Shown: positions 62,193 through 64,000 of the stretch, one piece after another
Position numbering within the stretch: the first letter of the stretch is position 1
Layout of the letters: every line of letters starts with the position of its first letter
Source: Nemertoderma westbladi
Lineage: Eukaryota; Xenacoelomorpha; Nemertodermatida; Nemertodermatidae
Length of the DNA: 64,000 nt
Assembly: GCA_032718475.1 (NCBI GenBank)
Contig: JAUCBJ010008877.1
Location: forward strand, 1-64,000
Direction: 5' to 3'
The notes under the pieces: model-generated
Seen by the model: only the letters and a program-made list of their open reading frames with translations
The model's database searches: none
Told to the model about the DNA's origin: nothing
Program-made: the position numbers and the translations under genes

Positions 62193-64000
62193 ACCGCGGT
62201 AAAACGAACTTAGATCCTGCAAGGCCTGACTTTGATGAACTTAGATCTTTCCGAACTTAGGTCCTATGTATGCGAACGTAGATCCTATCTGGGTGAACTT
62301 AGATCCTACCTAGGTGAACTTAGATCCCACCTAGGTGAACTTAGATCCTAACTAGATGAACTTAGATCCCAGTTTATGCTATTAAAAGCTTTTGGTAATC
62401 ATCAAGCTAATCGCGAAGCGAAATTAGATCCCACGTTAAAGCAAAGCGAACTTAGTTAGATCTTAGGTGAACTTAGATCCCAATTTATACAAATAGAGAA
62501 GAAGCGAACTTAGATCCCATGTGTACTGTACGCTTAAAGTACAGTAGTTGCGTTCCCGACTGACTCACCAACCAACTACAATTTGCCAATTTAAAGCTAA
62601 ATTCGTTGCAATGTATTATTGTGGCTAAGTTCGCTTCCCTTGAAGCGCGTGATAATATTTACAGTAAGGTCTGCGGCTAGCCTATGGGAATGACATTTCA
62701 CTTCTAAGCTGATTTGTTAACTAGTCTGGGACTTCAAGTAGCACGTGAACAACTATGCTGACTGGTTAACTGGTCTAGGTCTTCAAGCAGCACGTGAACA
62801 AATAAACTGGCTGGTTACCTAGTCTGGGACTTCGAGCAGCAGGTGAACAACTAAACCAGCACTTTAACTAGTCTGGGGCTTCGAGCAGCACGTGAACAAC
62901 TAAACTGACTGGTTAACTAGTCTGGGACTTCCAGTAGCACGTGAACAACTAAGCTGACTGGTTAACAAGTCTGGGACTTCGAGCAGCACTTGAACAACTA
63001 AGCTGACTGGTTAACAAGTCTGGGACTTCGAGAAAAATTGCAAATTGAGGAGGGGGGCGATGTACCAGACTAGTTAACCAGACATGTACACTAGTTAACC
63101 AGTCAGCTTAGTTGTTCACGTGCTACTCGAAGTCCCAGACTAGTTGACCACTCAGCTTAGTTGTTCACGTGCTGTTCGAATTCCCAGACTTGTTAACCAG
63201 TCAGCTTAATTGTTCACGTGCTACTCGAAGTCCCAGACTAGTTGACCACTCCGCTTAGTTTTTTACGTGCCGCTCGAAGCCCCAGACTAGTTAACCTTCT
63301 ATCTCCCAGTGTTCCCAATTGGGAGCATTTTTATAAATTCAAGTGGAGGAAATTTAATATAGGCTTATATTACTTTTTTTAATGTTAATATGTTTAGGAA
63401 AAGTGGAATATTGTTTTTTATTTTCAACTTGAAGTGTTTTCAAACTTCAAGTTGGTCTTTTGGCAGGTCAATTTTGCCATTCTCATTTTTTTCGATTTTT
63501 GGGACATGCAAACAATAGTGGTCAAAAACGTTACAAATTTGATATTCCAAACCAGTGGCGACATTAAAATTAGACTTTTAAATAATACAGTCCCAATCCC
63601 AATAAGCATTAACTTGGTCATTTTGGCGGCCAAAATGACCGAAATGGCCAAATATAAATTGCGGCATTCATGAAAGGAACTTCTGAGGCAAGTTGGCTTG
63701 TCAATCACAGCCAGTGAATAGAGGCTGAGTGTAAGTAAAGCCCAGTATGTTGGCAGATAGAAAAAGGCTTCACCGGACATTCCCTCTCCAACCCCCCACC
63801 CGGACAGTTCCGTTCCGTTCGAGTAGGACACGTTTATTTTTCATCTTGTAAGGTAAACGGACCGCTTGTATCCAGACAAGTTTTACAGTATCCAATATCC
63901 CTTTATATTTTGCATCCCGATTTTACATTTTGTATCCAATTTTTATTTATGAATTTCATCAATTCAATTACACTGTATTGTTCGTTAATCTTTAAACAAT
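62193..64000. repeat. 1.7-kb dispersed repeat family A, copy 2
   Basis: Same structure as 1924-3600: 21-bp GAACTTAGATCC array (about 62205-62520, with extra 5' units), a linker, inverted CACGTG-bearing minisatellite (about 62700-63300), then the AT-rich part with the 12-bp-arm palindrome near 63616. An additional segment of about 130 bp starts after GTTCGAGTAGG near 63827. Homology continues to the window end. The BEL/Pao element inserted just upstream, and its right target duplication touches this repeat. Confidence 0.8.

Overview
The window is eukaryotic, animal-type DNA. It has C2H2 zinc fingers, LINE, Gypsy and BEL/Pao retroelements, long non-coding stretches, many poly(G)/poly(C) tracts, minisatellites, and frequent AGGCCT and GTACCGGTAC words. 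There are no bacterial operons or ribosome binding sites. A marine invertebrate is the best guess; the species cannot be told from the sequence. Almost everything is mobile or repeat-derived. The only candidate host gene is an intronless ten-finger zinc-finger gene (41092-42354, minus), with a broken tandem copy beside it.

Layout. 1-8256: a decayed LINE scrap, AT/GTAC-rich filler, copy 1 of a 1.7-kb repeat (1924-3600), a Mutator-like element with about 430-bp inverted arms and a 9-bp target duplication (4125-5332), and minisatellites. 8257-13392: BEL/Pao copy A, cut off before its integrase. 13423-23035: a minus-strand LINE split by two later insertions. One is a foldback element built of 15-bp units (13606-14693). 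The other is a 6.3-kb element with 79-bp terminal inverted repeats and TA target duplications (14836-21122), which itself carries a second LINE fragment and a 1.3-kb tandem duplication. 25690-26425: a minus-strand Gypsy 3' fragment, abutting BEL/Pao copy B (26426-30745). 30746-34060: minisatellites, tandem repeats and a possible Gypsy LTR. 34061-38754: a complete small Gypsy element (146-bp LTRs, AAGTT target duplication). 38905-42354: the duplicated zinc-finger locus. 44812-62187: a complete, apparently young 17.4-kb BEL/Pao element. 62193-64000: copy 2 of the 1.7-kb repeat.

The most interesting object is the 17.4-kb BEL/Pao element. It has about 1.2-kb LTRs differing at only two small indels that I could find, and a GGCAT target duplication. 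A 2.2-kb leader contains a tandem 290-bp unit with a covarying hairpin. The 232-codon first ORF is separated from a 2.5-kilocodon gag-pol by one in-frame UGA with a hairpin just downstream. Eight splice-donor-like sites lie in gag, all in the same codon phase. Two extra downstream ORFs follow pol; the larger has three Cys/His zinc-knuckle-like motifs and a basic tail, with no visible envelope features. All homology statements rest on motif recognition by eye; no database search was run.
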